Shown: positions 26,984-36,436, counted from the stretch's first letter. The stretch is DNA of 43,555 nt from Gemmatimonadota bacterium (GCA_016179225.1 JACORV010000016.1:1-43555), one strand, 5' to 3'. Notes: generated by a model not told the origin, from the sequence alone. Translations and numbers: made by a program.

Positions 26984-28613
26984 GATCTTCCTCCGCCTCG
27001 GGCGCGGCCGCGGCGCGGCGCCGCGAGCCCGCGCGCCACGTCAGGCCGTGCACCCGGCCGCGCCAGGCGAGCGCATCGTGGTCACCGCCGAGCTCGATGC
27101 GCTTGAGCGCGAACAGGTCGTCCCCCGCAAAGTTCTCGCCGCCGAAGTCGGAGAAACACGCCGCGTAGCCGCACGCCCGCACCGCACGGACCCCATCGGC
27201 GGTGATGTCATCCGGCTGGCCGAAGGTGTAGGCCATCGCCGCGGTCTGGAGCCCGAGGCGATTCCGCAGCGCGGCCAGGGACCGCTCCAGCTCCTCGCGC
27301 AGCTCTCCGTCGTCGCACGCCGAGAGCCGGACATGCGTCGCGGTGTGCCCACCCACGCTCCAGCCCGCGCCCCGCAGATCCGCGATCGCGTCCCAGCTCA
27401 TCAGGGCCAGATGCTCTCGCACGGGGCTCTCCTCGTCGTGAGCGAGGCGACGATCGGTGCCAAGCAGGTCGGTCGTCACGAAGCAGCAGCCCGCGAGCCC
27501 ACGCTCTTCGAGCACCGGCCGCGCCTGCTCGTTGACGCTCCGATAGCCGTCGTCGAAGGTGATGACCGCCACCGGCCGCGTGAGCCGCGTGCCATCGGCG
27601 AGCAGCCGAAGGCCCTCCTCGAGGCTCACCACCCTGTGGTGCTTCGCTAGGTAGGCGACCTGCCGCCGCAGCACGCTCGCGGGCACCGTCATCCCGTCCC
27701 GGCAGAGATCGGTCACGCGGTGGTAAGTGAACACGCGGACCGGATGGCGGCCGCGGATCGTCCGCACCAGGTCGCGCAGCGGGCGGACCAGCCAGAGCCA
27801 GCCCAGCGTGAGGGCGGTACGCGCCAGGTAGCGCACGCTGCCGAGCCGCCAGCGCAGGTTGCGCGCCCGGAGCCGCATCGCGAGCTGCAGGCGCTGGCGG
27901 AGAGTCGGCCGGCGGAAGCTCCGCCCCCCGATAGGCTGCGGCGTTCCCGGCGCATCGCCCCGCGCGAGCGCGCGAAGCGCGTCCGTGAGGACCGCTGCGG
28001 CAAGCTCCTCGCTCCGGGCCACGACGCGGGCCAGCGAGTCCGTCGGATAGATCGGCGCGACCGCCTGCCGGATCACGGAGCCCGTGTCGAGCCCGTCGTC
28101 CACCCAGTGCACCGTCGCGCCGATCTCGCCCGCGCCGGTGTACAGCTCCCAGAAGCCCGGCGGCATGCCGCGGTAATCGGGTACCTTGCCGCCGTGTAGA
28201 TTGATCGTGCCGCGAGCGGGAATCCCGAACAGCGACCGGCGGAGGATCGGCGCGCCGATCGACAGGCCGAGATCGGGACGCCACGCCCGCACCCTTTCCT
28301 GGACGCCGGGCGCGTGGATGTCGGGCGCTTCGATCACCTCCACCGGAACGCCCGGGTTTGCCTCCGCGCGGTCCGCGGGTCGCGCGACCAGCCGACGCAG
28401 CACGGAGAGCGCGAGGACGCCGAGGCGATACGGGACGAAGATCAGCCCGTGCTTCTTCACGTTGCGCCGCACGCTCTCGAGCGCGTTCTGGACGCCGTGC
28501 GGGCGAAGCCGGCGGCAGATCAGGACGGCTTCGAGTCCCGGTGTTCGAAGTACCGAGGGCCACCACGGCGTGGACTCCAGACCGGGGTTGCCCGTGAAGA
28601 CGACGATCCGCAA
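26973..28613 (-). CDS. fusion: formyltransferase-like domain + polysaccharide deacetylase domain
   Basis: N-terminal half: GTINLHGGKVPDYRGMPPGFWELYTGAGEIGATVHWVDDGLDTGSVI. C-terminal half: VRVFTYHRVTD, VAVITFDDGYRSVNE, VGGHTATHVRLS. Confidence 0.88.
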   Translation of the reverse strand: MRIVVFTGNPGLESTPWWPSVLRTPGLEAVLICRRLRPHGVQNALESVRRNVKKHGLIFVPYRLGVLALSVLRRLVARPADRAEANPGVPVEVIEAPDIHAPGVQERVRAWRPDLGLSIGAPILRRSLFGIPARGTINLHGGKVPDYRGMPPGFWELYTGAGEIGATVHWVDDGLDTGSVIRQAVAPIYPTDSLARVVARSEELAAAVLTDALRALARGDAPGTPQPIGGRSFRRPTLRQRLQLAMRLRARNLRWRLGSVRYLARTALTLGWLWLVRPLRDLVRTIRGRHPVRVFTYHRVTDLCRDGMTVPASVLRRQVAYLAKHHRVVSLEEGLRLLADGTRLTRPVAVITFDDGYRSVNEQARPVLEERGLAGCCFVTTDLLGTDRRLAHDEESPVREHLALMSWDAIADLRGAGWSVGGHTATHVRLSACDDGELREELERSLAALRNRLGLQTAAMAYTFGQPDDITADGVRAVRACGYAACFSDFGGENFAGDDLFALKRIELGGDHDALAWRGRVHGLTWRAGSRRRAAAAPEAEEDRGG

Positions 28614-28693
28614 GAGTGCTGGACCTCTGGCTCTGGGAACCTGGAAAGTGCGCCGCCGCCCGCAACGTAGGCCGATTCGGCCGCCCGAGCTAG

Positions 28694-28709
28694 TGCATCA
28701 AGCGTGCCC
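28694..28709 (-). promoter_or_regulatory. sigma-54-like -24/-12 promoter (GGGCACGCTTGATGCA)
   Basis: GG-N10-GC spacing; differs from TGGCACG-N4-TTGCA at two positions; about 80 bp upstream of the minus-strand operon start. Confidence 0.5.
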
Positions 28710-28768
28710 ACGTGGAGGCGTCGCTCGGGGGGGCGAAACCCACCGAGGATCTAGCCGAACCAGACCGC

Positions 28769-28788
28769 GTGTTGCACGACCGCAACAC
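28769..28788. promoter_or_regulatory. inverted repeat GTGTTGC-ACGACC-GCAACAC, candidate activator site
   Basis: Perfect 7-bp arms with a 6-nt spacer, located between two divergent sigma-54-like promoters. Confidence 0.5.
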
Positions 28789-28800
28789 ATTCGCGCTCCG

Positions 28801-28816
28801 TGGCACGACTATTGAT
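28801..28816 (+). promoter_or_regulatory. sigma-54-like -24/-12 promoter (TGGCACGACTATTGAT)
   Basis: Exact TGGCACG-N4-TTG; the -12 dinucleotide is GA instead of GC. Confidence 0.5.
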
Positions 28817-28902
28817 AAGCCCTTTCGTCTCGATGACGCATCTCTTACAGTCCACCTGGTGAGCATGCTTTCCGGCCCAGTGGCGTCGTCCCGAGATAGG
28901 TC

Positions 28903-30279
28903 GTGAGAAACCTCGCGCGCGCCAGCGCCGCGGCATCAGGTCCGGTCGCCCCGGTTGTCGTGCCCACCGCCCCGGCGGCGGGCCAGCGGCGGCGGGCGGC
29001 CGCCAAGATCGGGCCGGAGCTGATGTTCCTCTACGTCCTCTGGTTCATCATCCTGTGCGACCCGCAGTGGTTCCTGGCGAGCTTTCTCGGGAAGACGCTC
29101 GTCCAGGTGCCGACCGCCCTGTTCGGCATCTTCCTCGTCATGGTGCTGTTGCAGAAGCCGCGGCACCTGTTCGTGCCGCTGCTCTGCTTCCTCATCTACA
29201 CCGGGATCAACCTCTACTGGGCGTACAACCGCGGCTACGCGCTGACGCCGACGAAGCAGCTGCTTCTCTACTACGTCCTCGCGATCGGCACGTTCTCGTA
29301 CGTGAGGAACTTCAAGCAGGCACTGCCGATCATCGTCATGATGTTCGTTTACCAGTACATCTGGTGGGACGCGCACGGGGCGCTGCAGGGGCGCGTGACG
29401 TGGCACCCGACGAACACCAACTACGACGGTTTCGGCCCGCTGATGGTGATGGGGCTCTCGACCACCATCTATTATGCCATGGCCACCAAGAAGAAGGCGC
29501 AGAAGACGTTGGCGCTGCTCGTCGCCGGGGGATGCGTGATCGGCTTCGTGTCGTCCTTCGCCCGCGGCGCGATTGTCTCGGCCGGTGCGGTAATCGGATG
29601 GATCTGGCTGCGCCTGCCGCGGAAGGGCGTGGCGACGCTGATGATCATCGGCGTGGCCCTCGTCGTGGTAACGTCGGCGAGCCTGCTCTTCTCGAACGTG
29701 AAGCGCGGGGACGCCAGGGGCAGCTTCTGGGAGGAGATGCTCACGATTGGTGCGGAGGATGACAAGACCGCGACGGACCGCGAGGTGCTGTGGAACCTCG
29801 CGCAGCGGGTCTTCTGGGTGCATCCGTGGATGGGCGTCGGCGCGGAGAACTTCGGACCGTTCGCGGCGGAGTACTTCGAGGCGGGCGAGACGGGCGGCAA
29901 CTACGACGAGAACCCGGCGCGGTTGTACGAGCGCGACGTCCACAGCTCGTACTTCCAGATCCTGTCCGAGTACGGGGTGATCGGCTCCTCGCTCTTCCTC
30001 TGGCTCCTGATCGACTTCTGGCTCAAGAACCGGAAGCTCCGCCGGCGGGAGCGCATCGCCGCCTGGAGAGATGCGGGCAACGGCGCCCTCGACCTCAAGC
30101 AGCTCTCGCTGGGCATCGAGGCGAGCATGGTGGCCTTCCTTTCGACCGCCTTCTTCTATAACCAGGTCTTCGTGCATTGGCTCTACTCCATCCTGACGAT
30201 CAACATCCTGCTGTACCTCCTCTCGAAGCCCAAGGGCCTCCAGGCAGACGGCGTACGCCGGCGAGCAAGTCGCGCGTGA
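28903..30279 (+). CDS. O-antigen ligase/polymerase family protein (exosortase-A-associated O-glycosylation ligase-like)
   Basis: Multiple TM helices; VHSSYFQILSEYGVIGSSLFLWLLIDFWLKNRKLRRRE, VSSFARGAIVSAGAVIGW. Confidence 0.8.
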   Translation: MRNLARASAAASGPVAPVVVPTAPAAGQRRRAAAKIGPELMFLYVLWFIILCDPQWFLASFLGKTLVQVPTALFGIFLVMVLLQKPRHLFVPLLCFLIYTGINLYWAYNRGYALTPTKQLLLYYVLAIGTFSYVRNFKQALPIIVMMFVYQYIWWDAHGALQGRVTWHPTNTNYDGFGPLMVMGLSTTIYYAMATKKKAQKTLALLVAGGCVIGFVSSFARGAIVSAGAVIGWIWLRLPRKGVATLMIIGVALVVVTSASLLFSNVKRGDARGSFWEEMLTIGAEDDKTATDREVLWNLAQRVFWVHPWMGVGAENFGPFAAEYFEAGETGGNYDENPARLYERDVHSSYFQILSEYGVIGSSLFLWLLIDFWLKNRKLRRRERIAAWRDAGNGALDLKQLSLGIEASMVAFLSTAFFYNQVFVHWLYSILTINILLYLLSKPKGLQADGVRRRASRA

Positions 30280-31457
30280 CGCGGAAGGCTCTGCTGGGCA
30301 GCCTCGCCCTGCTTGCCGTCAGCGCGTCCGCCGGCGTGCTGCTCGCGGAGGTCGGCCTGCGCGTGCTGGCGCGGACGCAGCCGCAGTTCGGCCGGCAGAT
30401 GAAGCAATACGATCCCCTGGCGATCCTGGTGGACGCCCACGGGGAGTTGGGGTACCGGCAGAAGCCCAACGTGCGGTTCCGCTTCTCGAACGGGACGTTC
30501 GCCATGAGCAACGCCCTGGGGTTTCGAGGGCCCGAGATCCGCGTGCCCAAGCCGGCCGGCACCTTCCGCGTGGTCCTGCTCGGCGAGTCCACGACCCACG
30601 GGTGGGGGGTGGGCGACGCACAGACCATCGACGCGTACCTGCGACACGTGCTCGGCCAGCGCCATCCGGGGCGACCGATGGAGGTCGTGAACCTCGCCTT
30701 CGATGGCTACGACGCCTACCAGATCTTCGAGCGGCTGCGCAGCGACGGGATGCGGCTCGACCCCGACGTCATCATTGTCAACACCGGCGTGAACGACGTG
30801 CGGAACGCGCGGTTCGCGAACCTGCGCGACAAGGACCCGCGCACGCTGATCTGGGAGGACGATGTGGCGCGGCTACGCGAGGAGCAGCGCCGCGGCGGCC
30901 CGCGCCTCTGGACGCGCATCAAGCACTACTCGTACCTGGCCCGTATGCCAGGGCTGCTGCGCGACCGGCGGGTGCGGCGCACCCAGGTCCGAACGCGCCG
31001 TGAGATCACGCCGCAGCCCGAGGCGGCCGACAACTTCGAGCGGAACCTCCTGCGCATTGCCGAGCTGGCCCGGACGAAGGACATCCCGCTCCTGTTCTCG
31101 ACGCCGCCCTCGGTGCTGAACGAGCGGCCGGAGGCGTTCGACAGCGCGCCCCGCGCCTATCTGCTCGGCAGTCCCGCGACGACCCAGCAGTACCGCGACA
31201 CTCTCGCCGCCCGGATGCGCGCGGTGGTGGCGCGCCTGGCGGCCGGCGGCCAGCGCGTGGTCTACGTACCGCACGCGCTCCCGCCGGCGATGTTCCTCGA
31301 CGACGCGCACCTCACGCCGGCCGGCAACCGCCAGATGGCGATCGACTTCGCCAGCGCCGTCGCGCGCTACGTTACGGGCGCGCCGCCCGGCGCCCAGGCG
31401 GCCGGCCGCACCGCCGCCACCGCCCGCACCCCAGCTCCCGCGGCCCGTTCAAGGTGA
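30276..31457 (+). CDS. membrane-anchored SGNH/GDSL hydrolase
   Basis: RVVLLGESTTHGWGVGDAQTIDAYL, VIIVNTGVNDVRN, DDAHLTPAGNRQMA. GTG at 30276 overlaps the upstream stop. Confidence 0.82.
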   Translation: MTRKALLGSLALLAVSASAGVLLAEVGLRVLARTQPQFGRQMKQYDPLAILVDAHGELGYRQKPNVRFRFSNGTFAMSNALGFRGPEIRVPKPAGTFRVVLLGESTTHGWGVGDAQTIDAYLRHVLGQRHPGRPMEVVNLAFDGYDAYQIFERLRSDGMRLDPDVIIVNTGVNDVRNARFANLRDKDPRTLIWEDDVARLREEQRRGGPRLWTRIKHYSYLARMPGLLRDRRVRRTQVRTRREITPQPEAADNFERNLLRIAELARTKDIPLLFSTPPSVLNERPEAFDSAPRAYLLGSPATTQQYRDTLAARMRAVVARLAAGGQRVVYVPHALPPAMFLDDAHLTPAGNRQMAIDFASAVARYVTGAPPGAQAAGRTAATARTPAPAARSR

Positions 31458-32932
31458 GCGTCGCGCCGCCGCCACGCGCGGACGCCCGCGACCTCGACCG
31501 GTCACTCGTCCGCGGCATCGCGTGGACGGGCGGGATCAAGTGGGCCACCCAGATCCTCGCTTGGGCCGCAACCCTCGTCCTGGCGCGGCTCCTCACGCCG
31601 GCGGACTACGGCCTCTTCGGCATGGCGACGGTGTACCTCGGCCTGGTCGAGCTGGTCAACGAGTTCGGGCTCTCTGCCGCCATCGTGCAGCGCCGCGACC
31701 TCGACGACGACCAGATCGCGAGCCTCGGCGGGCTCTCGGTGCTGCTGGGCGTCGTCCTCACGGGGCTCTCACTCCTGTTGGCGCGACCCATCGCCGTCTT
31801 CTTCGGCGAGGCCACCGTGCGGCCGCTCATCATGGCGCTCAGCCTCACCTTCGTGGCGACCGCGTTGCAGGTCCTGCCCCGCTCGCTCCTCGCACGCGAC
31901 CTCGAGTTCCGCAAGCTCGCGTGGCTCGACGGCATCACCGCCGTCACCCAGACGGCAGTCACCCTGGTGCTCGCCGTCCTGGGCTACCGCTACTGGGCGC
32001 TGGTGCTCGGCGCCCTCGCCAGCCGGGCCGTCACGACGGTCGTCGCGTACGCGTTCCGGCCGAATCGCCTGACGCTCCCGCGGCGGGTCGAGCAAGTGGC
32101 GGGCGCCGTGATCTTCGGTTGGCAGGTAGTGGTGGCGCGCGTCACCTGGTACCTGTACAGCAACGCCGACTCCGCGATCGTGGGGCGCGTGCTCGGCAAG
32201 GCCTCGCTCGGCGCGTACGCCTTCGGCCAGACCCTCGCGAGCATCCCGGTGGAGCGCATCAGCGCGCTGGTGGGACGCGTCACGCCCGCCGTGTTCGCGG
32301 CGGTGCAAGACGACAAGCCGGCCCTGCGGCGCTACCTCCGGAACCTCACCGAGGGGCTCGCCCTCATCACCTTCCCCGCCTCCGCCGGGCTCGCGCTCCT
32401 CGCGCACGACCTCGTCCTCCTCGCGCTGGGCGAGCGGTGGCGCGCAGCCATCATGCCGCTGCGCCTCCTCGCGATCTACGGAGGCATCCGGTCCGTCTCC
32501 ACGCTCTTCCCGCAGATCCTCGTAGCCCTCGGGCGCACCAAGCGCAACATGCAGTTCAACCTGGTCGCGGTGGTCGTGATGCCGGCCGCGTTCCTGATTG
32601 GCAGCCGCTGGGGGACGACGGGGGTGGCGCTGGGATGGATTGTAGGCTATCCGCTCATCGCGCTGCCGCTGTTCATGCGCTCGGTGTTCCGGCTGATCGA
32701 CATGCCGGTGTCGGACTACCTCCGGGCGCTGTGGCCCGCCATTAGCGGCACGCTGGTGATGAGCGGCGCGGTGATCGGTCTCCGCGTAGCGCTCGCCGAT
32801 GCTCTTCCTCTTGCCGCTCGCTTCGGCGTCCTCAGCCTCGCGGGCGCGAGCGCGTACGCCGGCATGCTGCTCCTCGCGCACCGCGGGCGGGTGCTGGGTG
32901 CGCTCGCTCACCTGCGGGAGATGCGCCGGTGA
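31454..32932 (+). CDS. lipopolysaccharide/exopolysaccharide flippase (Wzx/WzxC-like)
   Basis: GIAWTGGIKWATQILAWAATLVLARLLTPADYGLFGMATVYLGLVELVNEFGLSAAIVQR; about 12 TM helices. Confidence 0.92.
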   Translation: MSVAPPPRADARDLDRSLVRGIAWTGGIKWATQILAWAATLVLARLLTPADYGLFGMATVYLGLVELVNEFGLSAAIVQRRDLDDDQIASLGGLSVLLGVVLTGLSLLLARPIAVFFGEATVRPLIMALSLTFVATALQVLPRSLLARDLEFRKLAWLDGITAVTQTAVTLVLAVLGYRYWALVLGALASRAVTTVVAYAFRPNRLTLPRRVEQVAGAVIFGWQVVVARVTWYLYSNADSAIVGRVLGKASLGAYAFGQTLASIPVERISALVGRVTPAVFAAVQDDKPALRRYLRNLTEGLALITFPASAGLALLAHDLVLLALGERWRAAIMPLRLLAIYGGIRSVSTLFPQILVALGRTKRNMQFNLVAVVVMPAAFLIGSRWGTTGVALGWIVGYPLIALPLFMRSVFRLIDMPVSDYLRALWPAISGTLVMSGAVIGLRVALADALPLAARFGVLSLAGASAYAGMLLLAHRGRVLGALAHLREMRR

Positions 32933-32997
32933 CCGCAGGCGGCCAGGCGACGACGCCCCGGGCGGGGACCGCGCCGCCCAGGTAGATTCGTCCGCCG

Positions 32998-34374
32998 ATG
33001 AACGACCGCCGCATCCTGCTCGTCGCCTATCACTTCGGTCCCGGCGCCGCCACCGGGGCCCTGCGTTGGAACGCCATGGCACACGACCTCGCGCTGGCGG
33101 GGTGGACCTTCGACGTGATCACGCTCGCGCGCCCACGGCCGGACGGCGGCCCCGCCACCGCCGCGTACGAGTTCGCACCGGGCATCCAGGTCTTTCCCGT
33201 GCCGCAGCCGGTGTGGATGGACCGGGTGCTCGACGCGGCCGTCGCCGTGAAGCACAGCCTCTGGCGAGGGCGTCAGGCGCGCGCGGAGGCGCCCGAACAG
33301 GAGACCGCGCCCGACCCGGACGACGTGCGCGTCCGCCTCCCGGGCGCGTCGCAGGGCGCGTACCGGGACCTTCTGGCGAGCGTGGACGCGGGCCGCCGGT
33401 GGTACGCGGAGCGCTCATGGGTCGCTGGTGCGCGCCGAATGGGGAGCGCGCTGGCGCGGCGGCACCGCTACGACGCGGTGATCGTCTCCTCGCCGCCGCA
33501 CCTCGCGCATCTCGCCGGCATCCGGCTCTCCGGGGAGCTGGGAATCCCGTTCGTGGCGGACTTCCGCGACCCGTGGATCTTCGGCCACCCGCGCGAGTGC
33601 GCGTTCAGCGACCTCGAGCGACGGATCGGGCCTCGCTATGAGGCGCTGACCATGCGGAACGCGGCCCTGGTCATCTGCAACACGGATCGCGCCCGGTCGG
33701 CGGTCGCGGACGTCTATCCGGCCGAGGCGCGCAAGCTCGTTACGCTCCCCAACGGGTGGGACGCGCTCGACGGGGTCGTGGCGCCCGACCGCGGCCACTT
33801 CCGCGTCGCCTTCACGGGATGGCTCTACCCCTTCACGGACCCGCGGCCGCTCTTCGCGGCCTGCGCGAGGCTCAGGCAACGCCGCGATCCCAACGCGTCG
33901 GTGCTGCGCCTCGAGTTCATGGGCACCCGGGCGTCGTTCGGCGGCGTGCCGCTCCACGCGCTGGCGAGGAGCTACGGGATCGAGGAGTGCTTCCTTCTCC
34001 ATCCGCGTGCGCCGCGCGCCGAGGCGCTCCGCTTCCAGCAGGAAGCTGCGGTGCTGGTCGTCTTCGACTACCCCCACCCGCTCTCGGTCCCGGTGAAGTT
34101 TTACGATCACGCACAGATGCGAGGCTCGATGCTCCTCATCGGGAACCCGAAGGGCGCGCTCGCGGACGCCGCGCGCCGCCTCGGCCAGACGGTGAGCGCC
34201 CCGGACGATGCCGCGGGCATCGACGCCACGCTCGAGGCGGCGCTCGACCGGTGGCGTCGTGGCGCATTCGAGCGGCCACTGGACGGCGAAGGGATCTTTG
34301 ACCGAAGGCGCCAGTGCGAGCGACTGGCGGAGATACTGGCTTCGCTCGGCGCAGCGAAAGCCGGCGTCCTTTAG
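32998..34374 (+). CDS. glycosyltransferase
   Basis: ILLVAYHFGPGAATGALRWNAMAHDLALAGWTFDVIT, IPFVADFRDPWIFGHPRE, VAFTGWLYPFTDPRPLFAAC. Confidence 0.82.
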   Translation: MNDRRILLVAYHFGPGAATGALRWNAMAHDLALAGWTFDVITLARPRPDGGPATAAYEFAPGIQVFPVPQPVWMDRVLDAAVAVKHSLWRGRQARAEAPEQETAPDPDDVRVRLPGASQGAYRDLLASVDAGRRWYAERSWVAGARRMGSALARRHRYDAVIVSSPPHLAHLAGIRLSGELGIPFVADFRDPWIFGHPRECAFSDLERRIGPRYEALTMRNAALVICNTDRARSAVADVYPAEARKLVTLPNGWDALDGVVAPDRGHFRVAFTGWLYPFTDPRPLFAACARLRQRRDPNASVLRLEFMGTRASFGGVPLHALARSYGIEECFLLHPRAPRAEALRFQQEAAVLVVFDYPHPLSVPVKFYDHAQMRGSMLLIGNPKGALADAARRLGQTVSAPDDAAGIDATLEAALDRWRRGAFERPLDGEGIFDRRRQCERLAEILASLGAAKAGVL

Positions 34375-34409
34375 GACGCGCCTTGGCCGAGCGCGTGCTT
34401 CAGCACGCG
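34364..34409. repeat. paired tetraloop hairpins between convergent genes
   Basis: GCGTCC-TTTA-GGACGC (34364-34379) and CGCGTGC-TTCA-GCACGCG (34392-34409). Confidence 0.7.
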
Positions 34410-34430
34410 ACACTCGACGGCTGACACCCC

Positions 34431-35456
34431 TTAAGGAATGTAGCGCACGATGCGCGGGCCGAGCGCCGACGCGATCGGGAGCGGCAGGCGCTTCCAGAGG
34501 CGCGGGCCCCAGCTGTAGGCTCCATCGTCGGGCGACGGCGTCGCGGCCGCGGCGTCGCGCGAGTACTGGTACCACCACAGCGGGACGTCGCGCGACCCCC
34601 ACTGCCGCTTGAAGCGGTGCGTGCCGCTGCCCGGGGTGCACCGGCCGAAGTTGAAGAGTGACAGCCCCTCGGCGATCGCGCGCTCGATGAACGACCAGTA
34701 GAGCAGCATGTTGGGAGCCATCCGGCTGAACTCCCTGAGCGACGAAGCCCAGGTCATCTCGAACTCCGACCCCCAGCGGAACCCGCAGCCGCCGGCGACC
34801 GGCCGGCCACCGGCGTAGCCGCAGCCGAACCACACGTCCTCAGGGAACGTCTCGGCCAGCGCCGCGAAAAAGCGGCGCGGGAGCGTCGGCGTGCCGAGAT
34901 CGCGCATGTGCCGGCTGAACACGGCGAAGAATGGCTCGACCTGGTCCAGGCCGAACCGCACGGTAACGCCCTCCTTCTGCGGCTTGCGCACCTGGCTGCG
35001 GAGCTTGGCGTCGAACCCGCGGAACAGCGCGTCGGGGTTCGCCGGCGGCAGGTCGAGTACGACCGTGATCTTTCGGTGCGAGGCCGGAAGCGGAACCTCC
35101 GCCTCCTCCCGGTTCCGGAGCTCCAGCAGCTTGGCGTGCTCCTGATCCGCCAGCATGGCGGCGTGCGCGACGAGCGCTCGGACGGCGTCGGCCTCGCCGA
35201 GCGGCCCGCCGTAGTTCAGGAACGGCATCGACACCAGGTAGTGACCGAAGACGACGCTCTTCACGCGCACCAGCGGCAGCACGCCGGCCAGCGCACCATC
35301 CTTGTCACGCGCGCCGAAGTAGAGGCACTCGTGCCCGAAGGCCCGCTCGATGAGCGTTTTCCAGCCCCAGCGGTGGCAGTGGGTCGAGCCGGCGCTGGCG
35401 CGCACGGACGCCTCCCATTCCTCCGCGGTGCCGTCGAACCGCTCGACCCGCGGCAT
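34431..35456 (-). CDS. FemAB-like protein, PEP-CTERM/exosortase-system associated
   Basis: CHRWGWKTLIERAFGHECLYFGARD, KLRSQVRKPQKEGVTVRFG, LFNFGRCTPGSGTHRFKRQWG. ATG at 35456 within the longer ORF; overlaps the upstream stop. Confidence 0.85.
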   Translation of the reverse strand: MPRVERFDGTAEEWEASVRASAGSTHCHRWGWKTLIERAFGHECLYFGARDKDGALAGVLPLVRVKSVVFGHYLVSMPFLNYGGPLGEADAVRALVAHAAMLADQEHAKLLELRNREEAEVPLPASHRKITVVLDLPPANPDALFRGFDAKLRSQVRKPQKEGVTVRFGLDQVEPFFAVFSRHMRDLGTPTLPRRFFAALAETFPEDVWFGCGYAGGRPVAGGCGFRWGSEFEMTWASSLREFSRMAPNMLLYWSFIERAIAEGLSLFNFGRCTPGSGTHRFKRQWGSRDVPLWWYQYSRDAAAATPSPDDGAYSWGPRLWKRLPLPIASALGPRIVRYIP

Positions 35457-36349
35457 CACGGCGAGGCGGCGGCCCTCGGGGCCCAGTCCCCGCGCCGGCC
35501 GCTGTCCAAGGCGATGCCGAAGTCCGGCGCGATGGAAGTGAAGCGGAACTCGGTGAGCAGCCGCTCGAGTCGCGGCAGGACGCGGCCCAGGCCGCCGTAG
35601 TGGCGCACCCTGGTGAGCGCGGGGACCGGGAACCGCGGCTGGTCCGGGTCGATCTCCCAGGGATGGATGTAGAACGTGCCCGGGACGCCACGGCGCTCGA
35701 AGTCGCGGAGCGCCAAGCGGACCAGCGCGTACGGCAGGAGGCGGAAATACGCGCCGCCCGCGGCCGGGAGGTTCACGCCGAACATCCGCAGCGTCGCCGG
35801 AGGCACCTCTACGAGGCGCCCTCCGGGTCGGTCGAGCCAGTGCGGATCGCGGAGGCCGGCCGCATACCCGTAACCCGGGCGGCGGACCGGAAACAGGCTC
35901 GAGTCGTAGCGGTAGCCCTCCTCGAGGAGGATGTCCAGCGCCCACTCCCGTCCCGCGACGATCGAGTAGCTCGGCGCGCGGAATCCCAGCACCGGCGCGC
36001 CCGTCAGATCCTCGAGCACGCGCTTGGTGCGTCTGACGGAATCGCGGAATTCGTCGGGGGTCTGTTCGGTCACCCGGCGGTGGTCCCAGCCGTGCGACGC
36101 GACCTCGTGTCCCGCCCGCGCCATGGCCCGGACCATGTCGGGCTTCCGCTCCGCGAGCCAGCCCAGCACGAAGAACGTCCCGCGCGCGTCGGCCCGCGCG
36201 AGGATCTCGAGGATCGCCGACACGCTGCGCTCGACGCGGCTCTCGTAACCGCCCCAGCTCTCGCGGGCAACGTGCGGCGCAAGCGCGAGGACCTGGAAGT
36301 ACTCCTCCACGTCCACCGTGAAGTGATGGGCCGTTCGGGATTGCCTCAT
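35456..36349 (-). CDS. polysaccharide deacetylase, exosortase-A-system (DUF3473) type
   Basis: HHFTVDVEEYFQV, GTFFVLGWLAERKPDMVRAMARAGHEVASHGWDHRRV, GFRAPSYSI, FYIHPWEIDPDQPR. Confidence 0.92.
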   Translation of the reverse strand: MRQSRTAHHFTVDVEEYFQVLALAPHVARESWGGYESRVERSVSAILEILARADARGTFFVLGWLAERKPDMVRAMARAGHEVASHGWDHRRVTEQTPDEFRDSVRRTKRVLEDLTGAPVLGFRAPSYSIVAGREWALDILLEEGYRYDSSLFPVRRPGYGYAAGLRDPHWLDRPGGRLVEVPPATLRMFGVNLPAAGGAYFRLLPYALVRLALRDFERRGVPGTFYIHPWEIDPDQPRFPVPALTRVRHYGGLGRVLPRLERLLTEFRFTSIAPDFGIALDSGRRGDWAPRAAASP

Positions 36350-36380
36350 CGACTGAAGAGTAATGCTCCAGCTTGGCGGC

Positions 36381-36413
36381 GAAAAGAAACGGGCCCGGCG
36401 TCGCCGGGCCCGT
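36381..36413 (-). terminator. rho-independent terminator of the PEP-CTERM gene
   Basis: On the minus strand ACGGGCCCGGCG-A-CGCCGGGCCCGT (12-bp arms) followed by TTCTTTTC. Confidence 0.8.
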
Positions 36414-36436
36414 GCGTCATGCGGACCGAGCCGCGC

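Noticed and set aside
31769-33082. 437-aa minus-strand ORF
   Set aside because: Antisense to the Wzx-like flippase; composition-driven.
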